A DNA stretch of 64,000 nucleotides from Steroidobacteraceae bacterium (GTDB taxonomy: Bacteria; Pseudomonadota; Gammaproteobacteria; Steroidobacterales; Steroidobacteraceae), in NCBI GenBank assembly GCA_017853555.1, contig JAFMJH010000002.1, positions 155,510 through 219,509 on the forward strand. Reading direction: 5' to 3'. A program made the position numbers and the translations under genes. Below the pieces are notes generated by a model. It was given only the letters and a program-made list of their open reading frames with translations. It made no database searches and was not told the origin of the DNA. Below, piece by piece: positions 9,201 to 18,281 of this stretch. How positions within the stretch are numbered: the first letter of the stretch is position 1; the number at the start of each line of letters is the position of its first letter.

Positions 9201-10858
9201 GGATCGCCAAGGCGCGTCACACGACGCCCGGAGTCGGTCTCATTTCGCCGCCGCCGCACCACGACATCTATTCGATCGAAGATCTCGCCGAGCTCATCCA
9301 CGACCTCAAGAACGCGAATCGCGCGGCACGCATCAGCGTGAAGCTGGTCGCCGAAGTCGGCGTAGGGACGATCGCCGCGGGCGTTGCCAAAGCCCATGCC
9401 GACGTGGTGCTCGTCAGCGGTTACGACGGCGGTACGGGCGCATCGCCGCTCACTTCGACGACGCACGCCGGTTTGCCCTGGGAATTGGGGCTCGCCGAGA
9501 CGCATCAGACGCTGGTGCTCAACAATTTGCGCAGCCGCGTGGTCGTCGAGACCGACGGACAACTGAAGACCGGTCGCGACGTGGCGATCGCCGCGCTGCT
9601 CGGTGCCGAAGAATTCGGCTTCGCCACCGCGCCGCTCGTGTCGGTCGGCTGCATCATGATGCGCGTCTGCCATTTGAACACCTGCCCTGCGGGCGTGGCG
9701 ACGCAGGATCCGCGACTGCGCGAGAAGTTCGCCGGCAAGCCCGAGCACGTCGTGCATTTCATGCGCTTCGTCGCCCAGCATCTGCGCGAAATCATGGCCG
9801 AACTCGGTTTCCGTACCGTGCAGGAGATGGTCGGTCGCGTCGATCGACTCGAAGCGAAGGCCGCCGTCGATCACTGGAAGGCGCACGGCTTCGATTTCAG
9901 CAACATTCTCTATCGTCCCGATCTCGGTCCCGAGGTGGGTCGATTCCAGACCCAGTTCCAGGATCACGGTCTCGAGAAGTCGCTCGATCTCACGCAGCTG
10001 CTCGATCTTTGCAAGCCGGCGATCGAGCACGGCGCGAAAGTCGAAGCGAGCCTGCCGATCCGCAACGTCAATCGCGTGGTCGGCACCATCACCGGCAGCG
10101 AGGTCACCAAAAAGTGGGGTGCGCAGGGCTTGCCCGACGACACCATCAAAATCCACTTCACGGGATCCGCCGGCCAAAGCTTCGGTGCCTTCATGCCGCG
10201 CGGCATGAGCTTCACGCTCGAAGGTGACGCCAACGATTACGTCGGCAAAGGCCTCTCGGGCGGTCGACTGGTCGTGTTCCCGCCGAAGAAATCCACCTTC
10301 GCACCGGAAGAGAACATCATCATCGGCAACGTCGCGCTCTACGGCGCCACCGGCGGCGAAGTGTTCGTGCGCGGCATGGCGGGCGAGCGCTTCGCGGTGC
10401 GCAACAGCGGCGTCGATACGGTGGTCGAGGCCGTGGGCGACCACGGTTGCGAATACATGACCGGCGGTCGCGTGGTCGTGCTCGGACCGACGGGCCGCAA
10501 TTTCGGCGCGGGCATGTCCGGCGGCGTCGCCTATCTGCTCGACGACGCCGGCACCGGCCAGGCGCGCATCAATGCGCAAATGGTCGAGATCGGACGCGTC
10601 GAAGACGCCGATGAGGCCGAGGCTTTGCGTGCGCTGATCGCGCGACACGTGCACCACACCGGCAGTACGCACGCGCAACGCATCCTCGATGCGTGGCCGA
10701 CGACCTTGCCGAAATTCCTGCGGGTCATTCCGAAGGACTACAAACGCGTGCTCGCCTGTCTCAAACGCGCGCACGACCAGGGGCTCTCGGGCGACGAGGC
10801 CATCATGGCCGCGTTCGAGGAAAACTCGCGTGACCTGTCGCGCGTAGGTGGTAACTGA
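6236..10858 (+). CDS. gltB: Glutamate synthase (NADPH) large subunit
   Basis: 1540 aa, the usual length. With GltD it converts 2-oxoglutarate and glutamine to two glutamates, the GOGAT arm of ammonia assimilation. ATG 6236 follows AAGGAG with 5 bp spacing. The amidotransferase nucleophile is C30 (DACGFGF), exposed after propeptide cleavage. The Ntn amidotransferase domain runs to about 430, then a central domain, then the FMN-binding synthase domain ([25 protein letters not shown]) with the 3Fe-4S cysteines C1139, C1145 and C1150 in [15 protein letters not shown]. The C-terminal GXGXG beta-helix domain includes [11 protein letters not shown] and [14 protein letters not shown]. gltD follows after 2 bp. 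Confidence 0.98.
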   Translation: MNDPTSGAPVRVTRPGKQGLYDPANERDACGFGFVVDIKGRKSNKVLRDAIQVLKNLDHRGACGCETNTGDGAGVLMQMPHAFLKQAAREAHIELPEAGEYACGLIFMPRNPTQRRKLEEVFARVVQAEGQIYLGGRTVPTDNSMLGETAKGSEPFMRQVFIQRGPDTATPEDFERKLYVIRKRAYNDIRVSTKGGAEYWYVASLSHKTLVYKGMLLTMQLDEYFPDLRNPLIETAIALVHSRFSTNTFPSWDRAHPYRYIAHNGEINTLRGNINWMRAREALLESELFGDDIEKLTPIVNVNGSDSSMFDNVLELMVLAGRSLPHAVMMMIPEPWSKHESMDPARRAFYQFHSSLMEPWDGPAAIAFTDGVRMGALLDRNGLRPGRYYVTKDDLAIVASEAGVLDIAPENILRKGRLQPGRMFMVDTEQGRIIPDEEIKAAVVNERPYAEWLKAHLVHLKDLPAAPQLPQPEPETLRARQIAFGYTFEDQRILMAPMARDGVEAVGSMGNDTPLAVLSQRPRLLYDYFKQLFAQVTNPPIDCIREEIVTSSDVWLGSEGNLLEPKPGDCRRVELKGPVITNEDLGKIRRIALPGLKVGTLSMLFRAARGAAGLDKALEHMREEARRLIEQEEVNILILSDRGVTRDEAAIPSLLAVSSLHHYLIREGLRMRVSLVLETGEAREIHHFALLIGYGVSVINPWLAFETLDGMIREQMLPNVDHKLACANFAKAAVKGVVKVMSKMGISAVQSYHGAQVFEAIGLRQDVIDEYFTGTASRIGGIGLDTIAEEVLMRHHAAFPERTVSDHVLPTGGQYQWRADGEFHVFNPESIHRLQKAVRTGSYQTYKSYAELIDDRAKNLSTLRGLLEFSKAKPIPIEEVEPIESIMKRFKTGAMSYGSISKEAHETLAIAMNRIGGKSNTGEGGEDPERYVPLPNGDSKNSAIKQVASGRFGVTSEYLTNAKEIQIKMAQGAKPGEGGQLPGTKVYPWIAKARHTTPGVGLISPPPHHDIYSIEDLAELIHDLKNANRAARISVKLVAEVGVGTIAAGVAKAHADVVLVSGYDGGTGASPLTSTTHAGLPWELGLAETHQTLVLNNLRSRVVVETDGQLKTGRDVAIAALLGAEEFGFATAPLVSVGCIMMRVCHLNTCPAGVATQDPRLREKFAGKPEHVVHFMRFVAQHLREIMAELGFRTVQEMVGRVDRLEAKAAVDHWKAHGFDFSNILYRPDLGPEVGRFQTQFQDHGLEKSLDLTQLLDLCKPAIEHGAKVEASLPIRNVNRVVGTITGSEVTKKWGAQGLPDDTIKIHFTGSAGQSFGAFMPRGMSFTLEGDANDYVGKGLSGGRLVVFPPKKSTFAPEENIIIGNVALYGATGGEVFVRGMAGERFAVRNSGVDTVVEAVGDHGCEYMTGGRVVVLGPTGRNFGAGMSGGVAYLLDDAGTGQARINAQMVEIGRVEDADEAEALRALIARHVHHTGSTHAQRILDAWPTTLPKFLRVIPKDYKRVLACLKRAHDQGLSGDEAIMAAFEENSRDLSRVGGN

Positions 10859-10860
10859 TC

Positions 10861-12345
10861 ATGGGCAAGCCGACCGGATTCATCGAATACCTGCGCGAGA
10901 TGCCGCTCGACCGCTCGCCGAAGGAGCGCATCAAAGATTGGGATGAGTTTCATCACCATCTCGACGACAAGAGCTTGCGCACGCAGGCGGCGCGCTGCAT
11001 GGACTGCGGCGTCCCGTTCTGTCACACCGGCAAGCTCATCAACGGCGGTGCGGCCGGTTGTCCGGTCAACAATCTGATCCCCGAGTGGAACGATCTCGTC
11101 TATCGCGGCTTGTGGCGCGAAGCGCTCGATCGACTGCACAAGACCAACAATTTCCCCGAGTTCACCGGTCGCGTGTGCCCGGCGCCGTGCGAAGGTTCGT
11201 GCGTGCTCGGCATCAACAATCCGCCGGTGACCATCAAGAACATCGAGAACAGCATCATCGAGCACGGCTTCGAAGAGGGTTGGGTGATCGCGGAGCCGCC
11301 GGCAGCGCGCACCGGCAAGAAGGTGGCCGTCGTGGGCTCGGGCCCCGCGGGCCTCGCCGCCGCCGCGCAACTCAATCGTGCCGGTCATGAAGTGACCGTG
11401 ATCGAACGCGCCGACCGTCCCGGCGGACTTTTGATGTACGGCATCCCGAACATGAAGCTCGCCAAAGAAGAAGTCGTGCTGCGGCGCATCCGCCTGCTCG
11501 AAGAAGAGGGCGTGCGTTTTCGCTGCAACACCGAAGTCGCCGATGCGGCAGCCGCCAAGCAATTGCGGGGCGAGTTCGACGCCGTCGTGCTCTGCACCGG
11601 CGCGACGCAGCCGCGCGATCTGCCGGTCGAAGGACGCCAGCTCGCCGGCGTGCATTTCGCGATGGACTATCTCACCGATGCCACCAAGGCCGTGCTCGGC
11701 AAAGGCCCGAAGAGCGCGACCGTCACCGCCAAGGGTCTCGACGTCGTGGTCATCGGCGGCGGCGATACCGGCACCGATTGCGTCGGTTCGTCGATGCGCC
11801 AGGGTTGTCGCACGTTGACGCAGTTCGAGATCATGGAAAAGCCGCCGCTCGAGCGCGCCGACGCGAATCCGTGGCCCGAGTGGCCGCGCGTCTACAAGAT
11901 GGATTACGGCCAGGAAGAGGCCGCCGCCAAATTCGGCAAGGATCCGCGCGCCTACCTCACGACCGTCAAAAAATTCGTCGGTGACGAGTCCGGTCACGTC
12001 AAAGAGATCGTCACCGTCGAAGTGCATTGGGAGCAGAACGGCCAAGGGCAATTCGTCCCCGTCGAGCGTCCCGGTACCGAAAAGACTCAGCCCGCGCAGC
12101 TCGTGCTGCTTGCCATGGGCTTCACCGGCCCGGAGGCGGCGTTGCCGGCTGCGCTCGGGCTCGAGCTCGACGCGCGCAAGAACGTGAAAGCCGAGTACGG
12201 CCAGTACGCGACCAGCGTGCAAGGCGTGTTCGCGGCGGGCGACTGCCGTCGCGGTCAGAGTCTCGTCGTGTGGGCGATCAACGAAGGACGCGGCGCCGCG
12301 CGCGAGTGCGATCGATTTTTGATGGGACGCACCGAGCTGCCGTAG
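10861..12345 (+). CDS. gltD: Glutamate synthase (NADPH) small subunit
   Basis: 494 aa. It passes electrons from NADPH through FAD and Fe-S clusters to GltB. The N-terminus has the cluster-binding cysteines C46, C49, C54 and C67 ([15 protein letters not shown]) and C106, C110 and C114 (CPAPCEGSC). The FAD motif is [12 protein letters not shown] at about 157-168 and the NADPH motif is [11 protein letters not shown] near 297. The segment [17 protein letters not shown] near the end contacts FAD. It starts 2 bp after the gltB stop, so the two form one operon. The stop lies 9 bp from the convergent transferase gene. Confidence 0.98.
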   Translation: MGKPTGFIEYLREMPLDRSPKERIKDWDEFHHHLDDKSLRTQAARCMDCGVPFCHTGKLINGGAAGCPVNNLIPEWNDLVYRGLWREALDRLHKTNNFPEFTGRVCPAPCEGSCVLGINNPPVTIKNIENSIIEHGFEEGWVIAEPPAARTGKKVAVVGSGPAGLAAAAQLNRAGHEVTVIERADRPGGLLMYGIPNMKLAKEEVVLRRIRLLEEEGVRFRCNTEVADAAAAKQLRGEFDAVVLCTGATQPRDLPVEGRQLAGVHFAMDYLTDATKAVLGKGPKSATVTAKGLDVVVIGGGDTGTDCVGSSMRQGCRTLTQFEIMEKPPLERADANPWPEWPRVYKMDYGQEEAAAKFGKDPRAYLTTVKKFVGDESGHVKEIVTVEVHWEQNGQGQFVPVERPGTEKTQPAQLVLLAMGFTGPEAALPAALGLELDARKNVKAEYGQYATSVQGVFAAGDCRRGQSLVVWAINEGRGAARECDRFLMGRTELP

Positions 12346-12374
12346 GCCCGGGGTTCAGATCAAACCCAGCTCGG
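12332..12374. terminator. Possible bidirectional stem-loop between gltD and the convergent GST gene
   Basis: CCGAGCTG (12332-12339) and CAGCTCGG (12367-12374) are perfectly complementary, with GGGTT/AACCC pairing inside. The hairpin contains both convergent stop codons. No T-run follows, so it may block transcripts or protect 3' ends rather than act as a classical terminator. Confidence 0.35.
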
Positions 12375-13134
12375 CATCGCTCGCTTCGGGCGCGCTCCAT
12401 TTGTCGCGCGGCGGCATCGGCCGCTTCGACCAGTGCGGCGACAAGGTCATGGTCGAGACCGTGCGTCCGGGCGGCAACGAACCGCCGCCGGCGCCGCGCG
12501 AATAGTCGTAATAGAGGCGGACGATTTCCGCGACCGTGTGATCCTGCGTCGCCGGATGCGCGAGGCAGGCTTCGTGCCACGCGCGCACGCGCGTGAGCGT
12601 CGACGGAATCTCGTAGCCTTCGTAGTAATTCAAAAATTCGAGTCGCTTGGCGAGCGGCGCGAGGGCGACTTCCGCCCAGCCGAGACGCTCGAACAGGAAC
12701 TCGCGACCGCGCCCGTAGTCGCGCAGGAATCGATCGAGCTTCGCATACTGCGCATCGACGGCCGCTTTCAGTTCTTCACGCTTGGCAGCGTCGCGGTTGC
12801 GGATCATCGCGTAGCCCGCGCCGGCGAACGGCCCGCCGAGCTCGACGAACATGCATTCGATCGCATGCAGCAACGGGTCGCGCTGCGCGACCGCCGGCTC
12901 CGGAAAGCGCATTTCGAGATAACGCATGATCGCGAGGCTTTCTTTGATCGTCCGACCGTCGACTTCGAGCGCCGGCAGCGCCGTGGTGCCGCAGGTTTTC
13001 TCGAGCAGCCATGCCGGTCTCGGCGCCGAGATGTCGAGGTCGACGACTTGCACCGCACTGGCGAGATTCTTTGCCGCGATCATCACCTCGATGCGCTCGC
13101 AATACGGACAGCCCGGAAACGTGTAGAAAATCAT
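12355..13134 (-). CDS. Glutathione S-transferase-like protein with CPYC active site
   Basis: 259 aa. The start [18 protein letters not shown] puts a dithiol C9-P-Y-C12 at the thioredoxin-fold active site, as in glutaredoxin-2-type proteins rather than Tyr/Ser GSTs. [10 protein letters not shown] and the nearby [11 protein letters not shown] form the glutathione-binding edge, and an all-helical C-terminal domain follows. About 50 C-terminal residues (rich in G, P and W) extend past the usual fold. The ATG overlaps the stop of the upstream gene (ATGA), so it is translated with that unrecognised protein. The role could be disulfide reduction or glutathione transfer to a hydrophobic substrate. 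Confidence 0.82.
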   Translation of the reverse strand: MIFYTFPGCPYCERIEVMIAAKNLASAVQVVDLDISAPRPAWLLEKTCGTTALPALEVDGRTIKESLAIMRYLEMRFPEPAVAQRDPLLHAIECMFVELGGPFAGAGYAMIRNRDAAKREELKAAVDAQYAKLDRFLRDYGRGREFLFERLGWAEVALAPLAKRLEFLNYYEGYEIPSTLTRVRAWHEACLAHPATQDHTVAEIVRLYYDYSRGAGGGSLPPGRTVSTMTLSPHWSKRPMPPRDKWSAPEASDAELGLI

Positions 13135-13811
13135 CGTGTCGCCTCGTCGTCGAGTTGCATGAGTACGTAGCGCGCATCGTTGAACGACCAGGTCAGCTCG
13201 ACGAACAGCGCTTGCGGTCCGTGTGTCCACACGTGGGCCTCGGGCCATTCCGGCCGCCAGCGCAGCGCATGATGTTCGACCTCGAATTCGCCCGCGGGGA
13301 CGCGGCGCCGCTCGCACCCGAGGTACGCAACCGCGATGCTGGAAGGCACGGCGAGCAAACCCTCGTTGCCATCGGGAGAGCTCGAGTTGGTGAAACTCGA
13401 GATGGTGCGAAATTCGCCGGGCGCATCCGTGCCGCGCGCAAGAGTGATGAGCGCATCGCCTACGAGCGGATGCAATCCCAGATAGACGAGCGGCGCAGGC
13501 AGCGCATGCCGTTGCCGTATTTGTCCGTGATCGAGCAGTCGCCCGTCGCAAACGAGTTCATCGGGATACACGCTGAACAGCGACGAGCCGCGCACCCGGC
13601 CATGCTGCACCACGCGCACGAACGCGTCGACGGGGCGCGACTGCGCATCGAGATTCATCGACACGTCGCGCGTGAGATCGACGTCGTACATCTCGCACAG
13701 GGCGCGCAAAGTCCGGCCGCCGTCGGCGCGCGGCAGCATCTCGAAGCGTTCGCAGCCGGTGCGTACGCCGCGCGTGACGTAGTCGATGTGACCGGAAATT
13801 TTGCTGGCCAT
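13131..13811 (-). CDS. Unrecognised protein, paralogue of the gene at 14293-15063
   Basis: 226 aa from ATG 13811 (MASKISGHIDYVTRGV); I know no function. It aligns along its length with the protein encoded at 14293-15063. Shared features are a GxExFxMxxxADGxRT start, CE, RD-V/I-xxxLDA, FVR, a GS-x-x-F segment, a QR, PLV, and a C-terminal HPP/W...VW-type stretch. The fold is probably beta-rich, with no signal peptide or membrane segment, so it is likely cytoplasmic. The 4-bp overlap with the CPYC transferase gene suggests the two products work together, perhaps on a bulky organic compound. That link is inference from gene order. Confidence 0.7.
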   Translation of the reverse strand: MASKISGHIDYVTRGVRTGCERFEMLPRADGGRTLRALCEMYDVDLTRDVSMNLDAQSRPVDAFVRVVQHGRVRGSSLFSVYPDELVCDGRLLDHGQIRQRHALPAPLVYLGLHPLVGDALITLARGTDAPGEFRTISSFTNSSSPDGNEGLLAVPSSIAVAYLGCERRRVPAGEFEVEHHALRWRPEWPEAHVWTHGPQALFVELTWSFNDARYVLMQLDDEATR

Positions 13812-13863
13812 GAGTCGTGTCGCGAGGTTTTGCGCCGAATGCGGCGCGCGACAGGGTACACGC

Positions 13864-14214
13864 AAAAAAAACCCCGCACGAGGCGGGGTTTTCAGTTTCT
13901 CTGCGCGCTTCGGTCCATCGTTTCAGCCGCCACGAAGGGACGGCTACGCGGGCAAAATCCGTTTCGGGTGGGACGTCGGAGCTTGCGCCCCGGCTGTCTT
14001 GCAGCCCGCGTGTTGTCACGCGCCGCTCGTCCCGCGCAGCACCCAAAAAGAGGGCGCCACGGCCACCGTGCCCGCGTCGATCGCCGGAGTTCTGCGTGTC
14101 TGCTTCCCGCCCCAAACGATGTTGCCATCAGTTCAACGCGTGATGCGTGTACACTTCACTTCCGCGATTAGCGTTTCAAATCAACGAGTTACCCGTTGTT
14201 GAAGCGCAACGCGT
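13864..14214 (-). ncRNA. Candidate structured non-coding RNA (unassigned)
   Basis: A 480-bp interval between two same-strand genes has a TATAAT box at its upstream end and a strong intrinsic terminator at its downstream end, but no convincing reading frame. On the minus strand the inner part can fold into a closed domain. CGCGTT (14140-14135) pairs with AGCGCG (13909-13904), and CATCGTTT (14121-14114) pairs with AAACGATG (13923-13916). Inside are local hairpins such as CGCGTG-ACAA-CACGCG, CACGG-TGG-CCGTG and GGGGC-GCAA-GCTCC. I checked for the conserved cores of RNase P RNA, tmRNA, SRP RNA and 6S RNA and did not see them. The 5' end is set only by the predicted promoter. An untranslated relic cannot be excluded. 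Confidence 0.5.
13868..13892 (-). terminator. Intrinsic terminator of the candidate RNA
   Basis: AAAACCCCGC and GCGGGGTTTT form a 10-bp stem around ACGAG, and on the minus strand the stem is followed by a run of eight T's (13871-13864). It lies upstream of the gene starting at 13811, so it must end a transcript coming from 14200 or so, not that gene. Confidence 0.85.
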
Positions 14215-14220
14215 GTCGGG

Positions 14221-14248
14221 ATTATACGACGAATTTCGCTTTTGGGAA
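14221..14248 (-). promoter_or_regulatory. Predicted sigma-70 promoter for the candidate RNA
   Basis: On the minus strand a perfect -10 box TATAAT (14226-14221) is preceded, 16 bp away, by the weak -35 match TTCCCA (14248-14243). Transcription would begin near 14214. A weak -35 lowers the certainty. Confidence 0.45.
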
Positions 14249-14292
14249 GTGGGGGGCTTGCCACAACGTGGACCGGCCACCCCTGATGATCG

Positions 14293-15063
14293 TCACTTGC
14301 CCCAATGCGGCCCGCGCGACAGCTCCACCAGCTCGTAATACGTTTGCATGTAGCCGGCGACCTGCCCTTTCAGAAACAGATAGTCGCCGTCGGCCGTGCA
14401 CCACACGTCGTAGGGCGGATGTTCCTGCGGCAATTCTGGGTTGCTGACGAATTGGTAGTGCAGCGCATCGAACGTGCCTGCGCCCACGGTGACTTTTTCC
14501 GGCCCGACGAACACGAGATTGAGACCAATCGAAAACAGCATCGGGCCCGTGGCGCCGCGATGGTCGGGTGACGACAACAGCATCTGGTTGATGCGTTGCA
14601 CCTGACCCGGCTTGTTCTGGTCGATGAGCCGCAGATGCCAGGCATCGCATGCGATCGCGTGATTCTGGAACGTGACGAGCGGCGTGGCGACATCCATGCG
14701 CTGCGACACACGACCTTCGAGCGATGTCCAGGTTTCACACTCGGCATATTGCGGATGAAAGCGGAACCAGCCCGAGCCCATGAATTTGCTGCCGACCGAC
14801 AGACGTACGAAGCAGTCGGTGGGCATCCAGTCGGCATCGAGCGAATAAGTGATGTCGCGCATCACCGACGGACGATCGTCGATTTCGCAATGCGCGGTGC
14901 AGGTCCGCGTGCCGTCGGCGTGTACGTCCATGCGGAAATACTCGCGGCCGCGTTCCTGCCCCATGCGATCGGGCTTGCGCGAGGTGTAGAGCACTTTGCC
15001 CATGATGCTGCGATGGTCGCGCTGCAGGATGGGGAGTTTCGGATCGGCGGGCGATTGGGACAT
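14293..15063 (-). CDS. Unrecognised protein, paralogue of the gene at 13131-13811
   Basis: 256 aa from ATG 15063 (MSQSPADPKLPILQRDHRS). Family unknown to me. It shares a framework with the 13131-13811 product: GREYFRMDVHADGTRTCTAH followed by CEI, then RDITYSLDADW, DCFVRL, GSGWFRFHP, GRVSQRM and PLVTF. It ends with HPPYDVWCTADGDYLFLKG. There is no signal peptide, and a beta-barrel or beta-sandwich is likely from the alternating pattern. It is the last gene of a minus-strand set with an MFS carrier (54 bp upstream) and a thiamine-diphosphate enzyme, so it may act on the compound that the carrier imports. Confidence 0.72.
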   Translation of the reverse strand: MSQSPADPKLPILQRDHRSIMGKVLYTSRKPDRMGQERGREYFRMDVHADGTRTCTAHCEIDDRPSVMRDITYSLDADWMPTDCFVRLSVGSKFMGSGWFRFHPQYAECETWTSLEGRVSQRMDVATPLVTFQNHAIACDAWHLRLIDQNKPGQVQRINQMLLSSPDHRGATGPMLFSIGLNLVFVGPEKVTVGAGTFDALHYQFVSNPELPQEHPPYDVWCTADGDYLFLKGQVAGYMQTYYELVELSRGPHWGK

Positions 15064-15116
15064 GACGTACTTCCTCTGGATGAATCGGTTCCGGTTCGAC
15101 GACGTGAATTGTCCGC

Positions 15117-16466
15117 TCACGCCGCCGGCGCTGCATTGGCCTTCGCTTCGCGCGCCGCAGCGCGGAAATGCGGCAAGTTGTAGATGAGCAGCATGAAGCA
15201 CACGATCGAAACGCCCACCGCCACGATCAGCATCGAATAGCGCAGCATCGCTTCGTCGCGGAAATAGTAGTCGGTCAAGATGGCGACCGAGGACGGCCCT
15301 ATGAAAAAGCCCACCGCGTTCAGAATGAAGTAATAGATGGCCACGCATTGCGAGCGCATGGTCGCCGGCGCGATCGACACCACGGCTGCGGCGCCGGCTG
15401 CCGTCGGCGCAGCGGCACCCAAGGTCGCCGGGATCAGGAACGCGATCGCGAGTTCCGGCGTCGGCATCAGCACGAAGCCGCAGTAACCGATCGCCATCAC
15501 CACGAACGACACGATGCACACGCGCACGTAGCCGTCTTCGTAGCGCTTCTGGAAGATGTCGCACATCCAGCCGCCCGTCACGACGCCGATCAGACCGAAG
15601 ATGATCGACACGATGCCGCGCCACTTGAGCCAGTAACCGAGTTGCTCGGGGTTGAGGCCATAGGTGCGACGCAGAAATTCCGGGATCCAGAAGCCGATGC
15701 CGTAGGCCATGATCGCGAGCCCCGCGAGCGCGAAGAACAGCACCAAAAATGCGCGCCAACGCGTCACCACGAACGCCAAAGTTTTGCCGATCGGGCTCGC
15801 GACCGCTTTCGTCGCGGCGTCGGCGAGTTCGCGACGCATCGGTTCGCGCACGGTGAGCAGCAAGAGCGCGATCAGCAAGCCCGGCGCGCCGACGTAGATG
15901 AACATCTGCTGCCAGGGTTCGACCACGCCCAGGATCGGCCAATGCGCGGGTCCTGCCGCCTGGATCGCCGGGTAGAACGTGCCGCCGATGATGAAGGCGA
16001 TGCCGCTGCCGCTCGAGACGCCCGCGGTGTACAAGCCGATCGCGCGACCGATGCGGTCGGGCGGAAAATAATCTTTGAGCATCGACAGGGCGCAGGGGTT
16101 GAGCGTCGCCTCGCCCGCGCCGACTCCGACGCGCGCAATGAACAACAGCGGGAACGTCATCGCGACGCCGCACATCATCGTCATCAGACTCCAGAACACG
16201 ATGCCCGCGAAGAGCAGATTGCGGCGGTTGCCGCGATCGGCGAACGAGGCGATCAACACGCCGAAGAACGTGTAGAAAATCGCGAAGGCAGCACCGAGCA
16301 ACAGGCTCATCTGCGTATCGCTGATATGCAGCGAGGCTTTGATGCCCGGCACGAGCTGCGCAATGATCTCGCGATCGACGAAGGCGAGGATGTAGGCGGC
16401 GAGCAGGACGCATACGACGTACCAGGAGTACGCTTGCGACGGATAGGGGCGGGTTTCTTTGTCCAT
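15117..16466 (-). CDS. MFS transporter
   Basis: 449 aa with about 12 hydrophobic segments. The first membrane helix carries FVDREI and the cytoplasmic loop between helices 2 and 3 has ADRGNRRNLL, an MFS A-motif variant. This pattern is common in Spinster-like and organic-acid carriers next to catabolic genes. It starts 8 bp after the stop of the thiamine-diphosphate enzyme gene and is probably co-transcribed with it. The likely role is uptake (or export) of an organic acid or hydrophobic compound handled by that enzyme; the substrate is not readable. Confidence 0.85.
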   Translation of the reverse strand: MDKETRPYPSQAYSWYVVCVLLAAYILAFVDREIIAQLVPGIKASLHISDTQMSLLLGAAFAIFYTFFGVLIASFADRGNRRNLLFAGIVFWSLMTMMCGVAMTFPLLFIARVGVGAGEATLNPCALSMLKDYFPPDRIGRAIGLYTAGVSSGSGIAFIIGGTFYPAIQAAGPAHWPILGVVEPWQQMFIYVGAPGLLIALLLLTVREPMRRELADAATKAVASPIGKTLAFVVTRWRAFLVLFFALAGLAIMAYGIGFWIPEFLRRTYGLNPEQLGYWLKWRGIVSIIFGLIGVVTGGWMCDIFQKRYEDGYVRVCIVSFVVMAIGYCGFVLMPTPELAIAFLIPATLGAAAPTAAGAAAVVSIAPATMRSQCVAIYYFILNAVGFFIGPSSVAILTDYYFRDEAMLRYSMLIVAVGVSIVCFMLLIYNLPHFRAAAREAKANAAPAA

Positions 16467-16474
16467 GGTAGTCC

Positions 16475-18196
16475 TCAGCCTGCGAAGGCGTGTTGTGCCT
16501 TCAGGTTGGTGGCCAGATCGTCGAACATGATCATTTGCGCCAGCGGGTTTTTCTTGATCGCGGCACCGGCGTCGCGATCGATCAGCACGTTGACGACGCT
16601 CGGGCCGTCATGCGCGAAGGCGCGCTGCAGCGCGGGGCCGAGCTCCGCGAGGCGCTCGACGCGCTCACCGCGACAACCGAACCCCTCGGCGACTTTTTCA
16701 TAGTGCAGATACCCGAGTTCCGTGTTCACCGTGCGCGCCAGCGCGTGCATTTGACCATGCAGTTCAGTGCCCCACGCACCATCGTTGCCGATGACGCAGA
16801 CGAGTTTGAGTCCCGCACGCGCCGCCGCATGCAGTTCAGCCGGATAAAAACCGAAAGAACCGTCGCCCGTCGTCAGCACCACCGTGCGCGGTGTGCCGCC
16901 GTTCGCCAGTTCGCGCGCCGCTGCGGCCGCGCCGACGGCAAGCGGTGTCCCCGTGCCCATCGCGCCCATCGGATAATGATCGAGGAAGCCCGGCGCTTGT
17001 CGCACGCGCAACGCACCGTACATCCACGTCTGGATGTCGGCACCGTCGCCGACGAAGATCGCGTCGTCCGGCGCGCATTGCGCAATGCGACGCCCGAGTG
17101 CGAGCGGGTGGATCGCATCGTTCGCCAGCGGTGTGTTCGCCAGCGCATCGAGATACGCAAAGCGTTCGCGCAGCGCATCGCGGATCCAGAAGGAACGCTC
17201 GAGCGGACGACGCGGCAACGCCGCCAGCAGTTGCGCGCAGGCAAGCCCTGCATCGGCGGCGATCGGAACGTCGATGCGTCGGTTGCGTGAGAGCTCTTCG
17301 GCTTCGACGTCGATCTGGATGAATTTGGCATCGGCCGCGAAGCGCGGCGGCAGTCCGTAACCGAGTCTTTGCTTCAAGCGCGCGCCGATCACGCACACGA
17401 CGTCGGCTTCTTTGGCGACGAGCTGCATGATCGGCCAGTTGAACGAGCGCTCCCAGTCTTCGGCCACGAGGCCGCGGCCGAGTCCGTTGCCCGCGATCGG
17501 CAGATCGCAGGCGTCGACCAACGTACGCAGCGTGGCGCCGGCTGCGCCGTAACAGGCACCGGCGCCGACGATCAAAAGTGGTCGGCGCGCGGCGGCGAGC
17601 AATGCCGCGGCGGCTTCGATCGCGGCAGGATCCGCCGCGGCACGCGACAACTGCGGCGCCGCTTGCGCAGCCGACCCCGCGTTCGGCAACGTCGCTTGCA
17701 AATATTCCTGCGGAACCTGCAGCACCGTCGGTCCGCGTCGACCCGCGAGTGCACGCTTGGCTGCGGTGTCGACGTATTCGGCCAGACGCTCGGCCGCAGG
17801 GACCGTACGCGCCCATTTCGTGATCGAGTCGACGAGCGGATGTTTGGCCGAGTCGTATTCGGATTCGGCTTCGGTCCAGGAATTCGGCAAGCGCGCGATC
17901 AATACCAGCACCGGCGCGCACGCATGAAACGCGGTGGCGATGCCGTTGATCGCGTTCGGCGTGCCTTGATCGGCGATGATGAGCGCGACGCCGAGTTTGC
18001 CCGTGACGCGCGCATAGCCATCGGCCGCGCCCACGCACCCCGATTCGTGACGACTGCTGATGATTTCGAAACCGTCACGCTCGAGTGCATCGAGCAAAAA
18101 CGAATGCGAGGCGCCGGCGACGGCGAATACGGTGCGCACGCCATAGCGTGCGAGGGCGCGACTGACGACCATCCCGCCGGTCAAATTTGCAGACAT
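16475..18196 (-). CDS. Thiamine-diphosphate-dependent enzyme (acetolactate synthase/benzoylformate decarboxylase superfamily)
   Basis: 573 aa, the usual length. Three-domain architecture: N-terminal pyrimidine-binding domain with the catalytic glutamate E51 (SSRHES), a central domain near 190-320, and the C-terminal pyrophosphate domain with GDGSFGFYP (444 onward) and the paired Asn about 27 residues on (VIGNDGAWG), the GDG-N metal motif. The family includes acetolactate synthase, oxalyl-CoA decarboxylase, benzoylformate decarboxylase and 2-hydroxyacyl-CoA lyase. No small regulatory subunit or ilv genes are nearby, so biosynthetic acetolactate synthase is unlikely. Being first in an operon with an MFS carrier favours a catabolic lyase or decarboxylase. 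Substrate unknown. Confidence 0.85.
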   Translation of the reverse strand: MSANLTGGMVVSRALARYGVRTVFAVAGASHSFLLDALERDGFEIISSRHESGCVGAADGYARVTGKLGVALIIADQGTPNAINGIATAFHACAPVLVLIARLPNSWTEAESEYDSAKHPLVDSITKWARTVPAAERLAEYVDTAAKRALAGRRGPTVLQVPQEYLQATLPNAGSAAQAAPQLSRAAADPAAIEAAAALLAAARRPLLIVGAGACYGAAGATLRTLVDACDLPIAGNGLGRGLVAEDWERSFNWPIMQLVAKEADVVCVIGARLKQRLGYGLPPRFAADAKFIQIDVEAEELSRNRRIDVPIAADAGLACAQLLAALPRRPLERSFWIRDALRERFAYLDALANTPLANDAIHPLALGRRIAQCAPDDAIFVGDGADIQTWMYGALRVRQAPGFLDHYPMGAMGTGTPLAVGAAAAARELANGGTPRTVVLTTGDGSFGFYPAELHAAARAGLKLVCVIGNDGAWGTELHGQMHALARTVNTELGYLHYEKVAEGFGCRGERVERLAELGPALQRAFAHDGPSVVNVLIDRDAGAAIKKNPLAQMIMFDDLATNLKAQHAFAG

Positions 18197-18262
18197 GGGA
18201 AATCCCCCGAAAGCGGCCTTCTTTCTAGCCGATTCGGAGGCAACAGGAAAGCAAGAAAGGAA

Positions 18263-18281
18263 AACCGCGCGTTAGGCGGTT
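18263..18281 (-). terminator. rpoH terminator overlapping its stop codon
   Basis: On the minus strand AACCGC-CTAACGC-GCGGTT forms a hairpin that includes the rpoH TAA stop (18274-18272) and is followed by TTCCTTTCTTG. The compact overlap is unusual but plausible. The T-run is interrupted. Confidence 0.6.

Noticed and set aside
6167..10774. A 1535-codon open frame on the strand opposite gltB, and similar long antisense frames such as 928-3204
   Set aside because: G+C-rich genes commonly leave long open frames on the other strand. The translation shows no family motifs, while gltB is complete on the plus strand.
13864..14214. Assignment of the candidate RNA to 6S RNA, RNase P RNA, tmRNA, SRP RNA or a cobalamin riboswitch
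   Set aside because: None of the conserved cores (for example the RNase P GAGGAAAGTCC, the tmRNA tRNA-like ends or a B12 box) is seen, and a single long 6S-type hairpin does not fit the many local stems.
14293..16413. A single 706-codon minus-strand frame joining the MFS region to the downstream gene
   Set aside because: The first part is an out-of-frame shadow of the MFS transporter. Only the part from ATG 15063 has a consistent protein.
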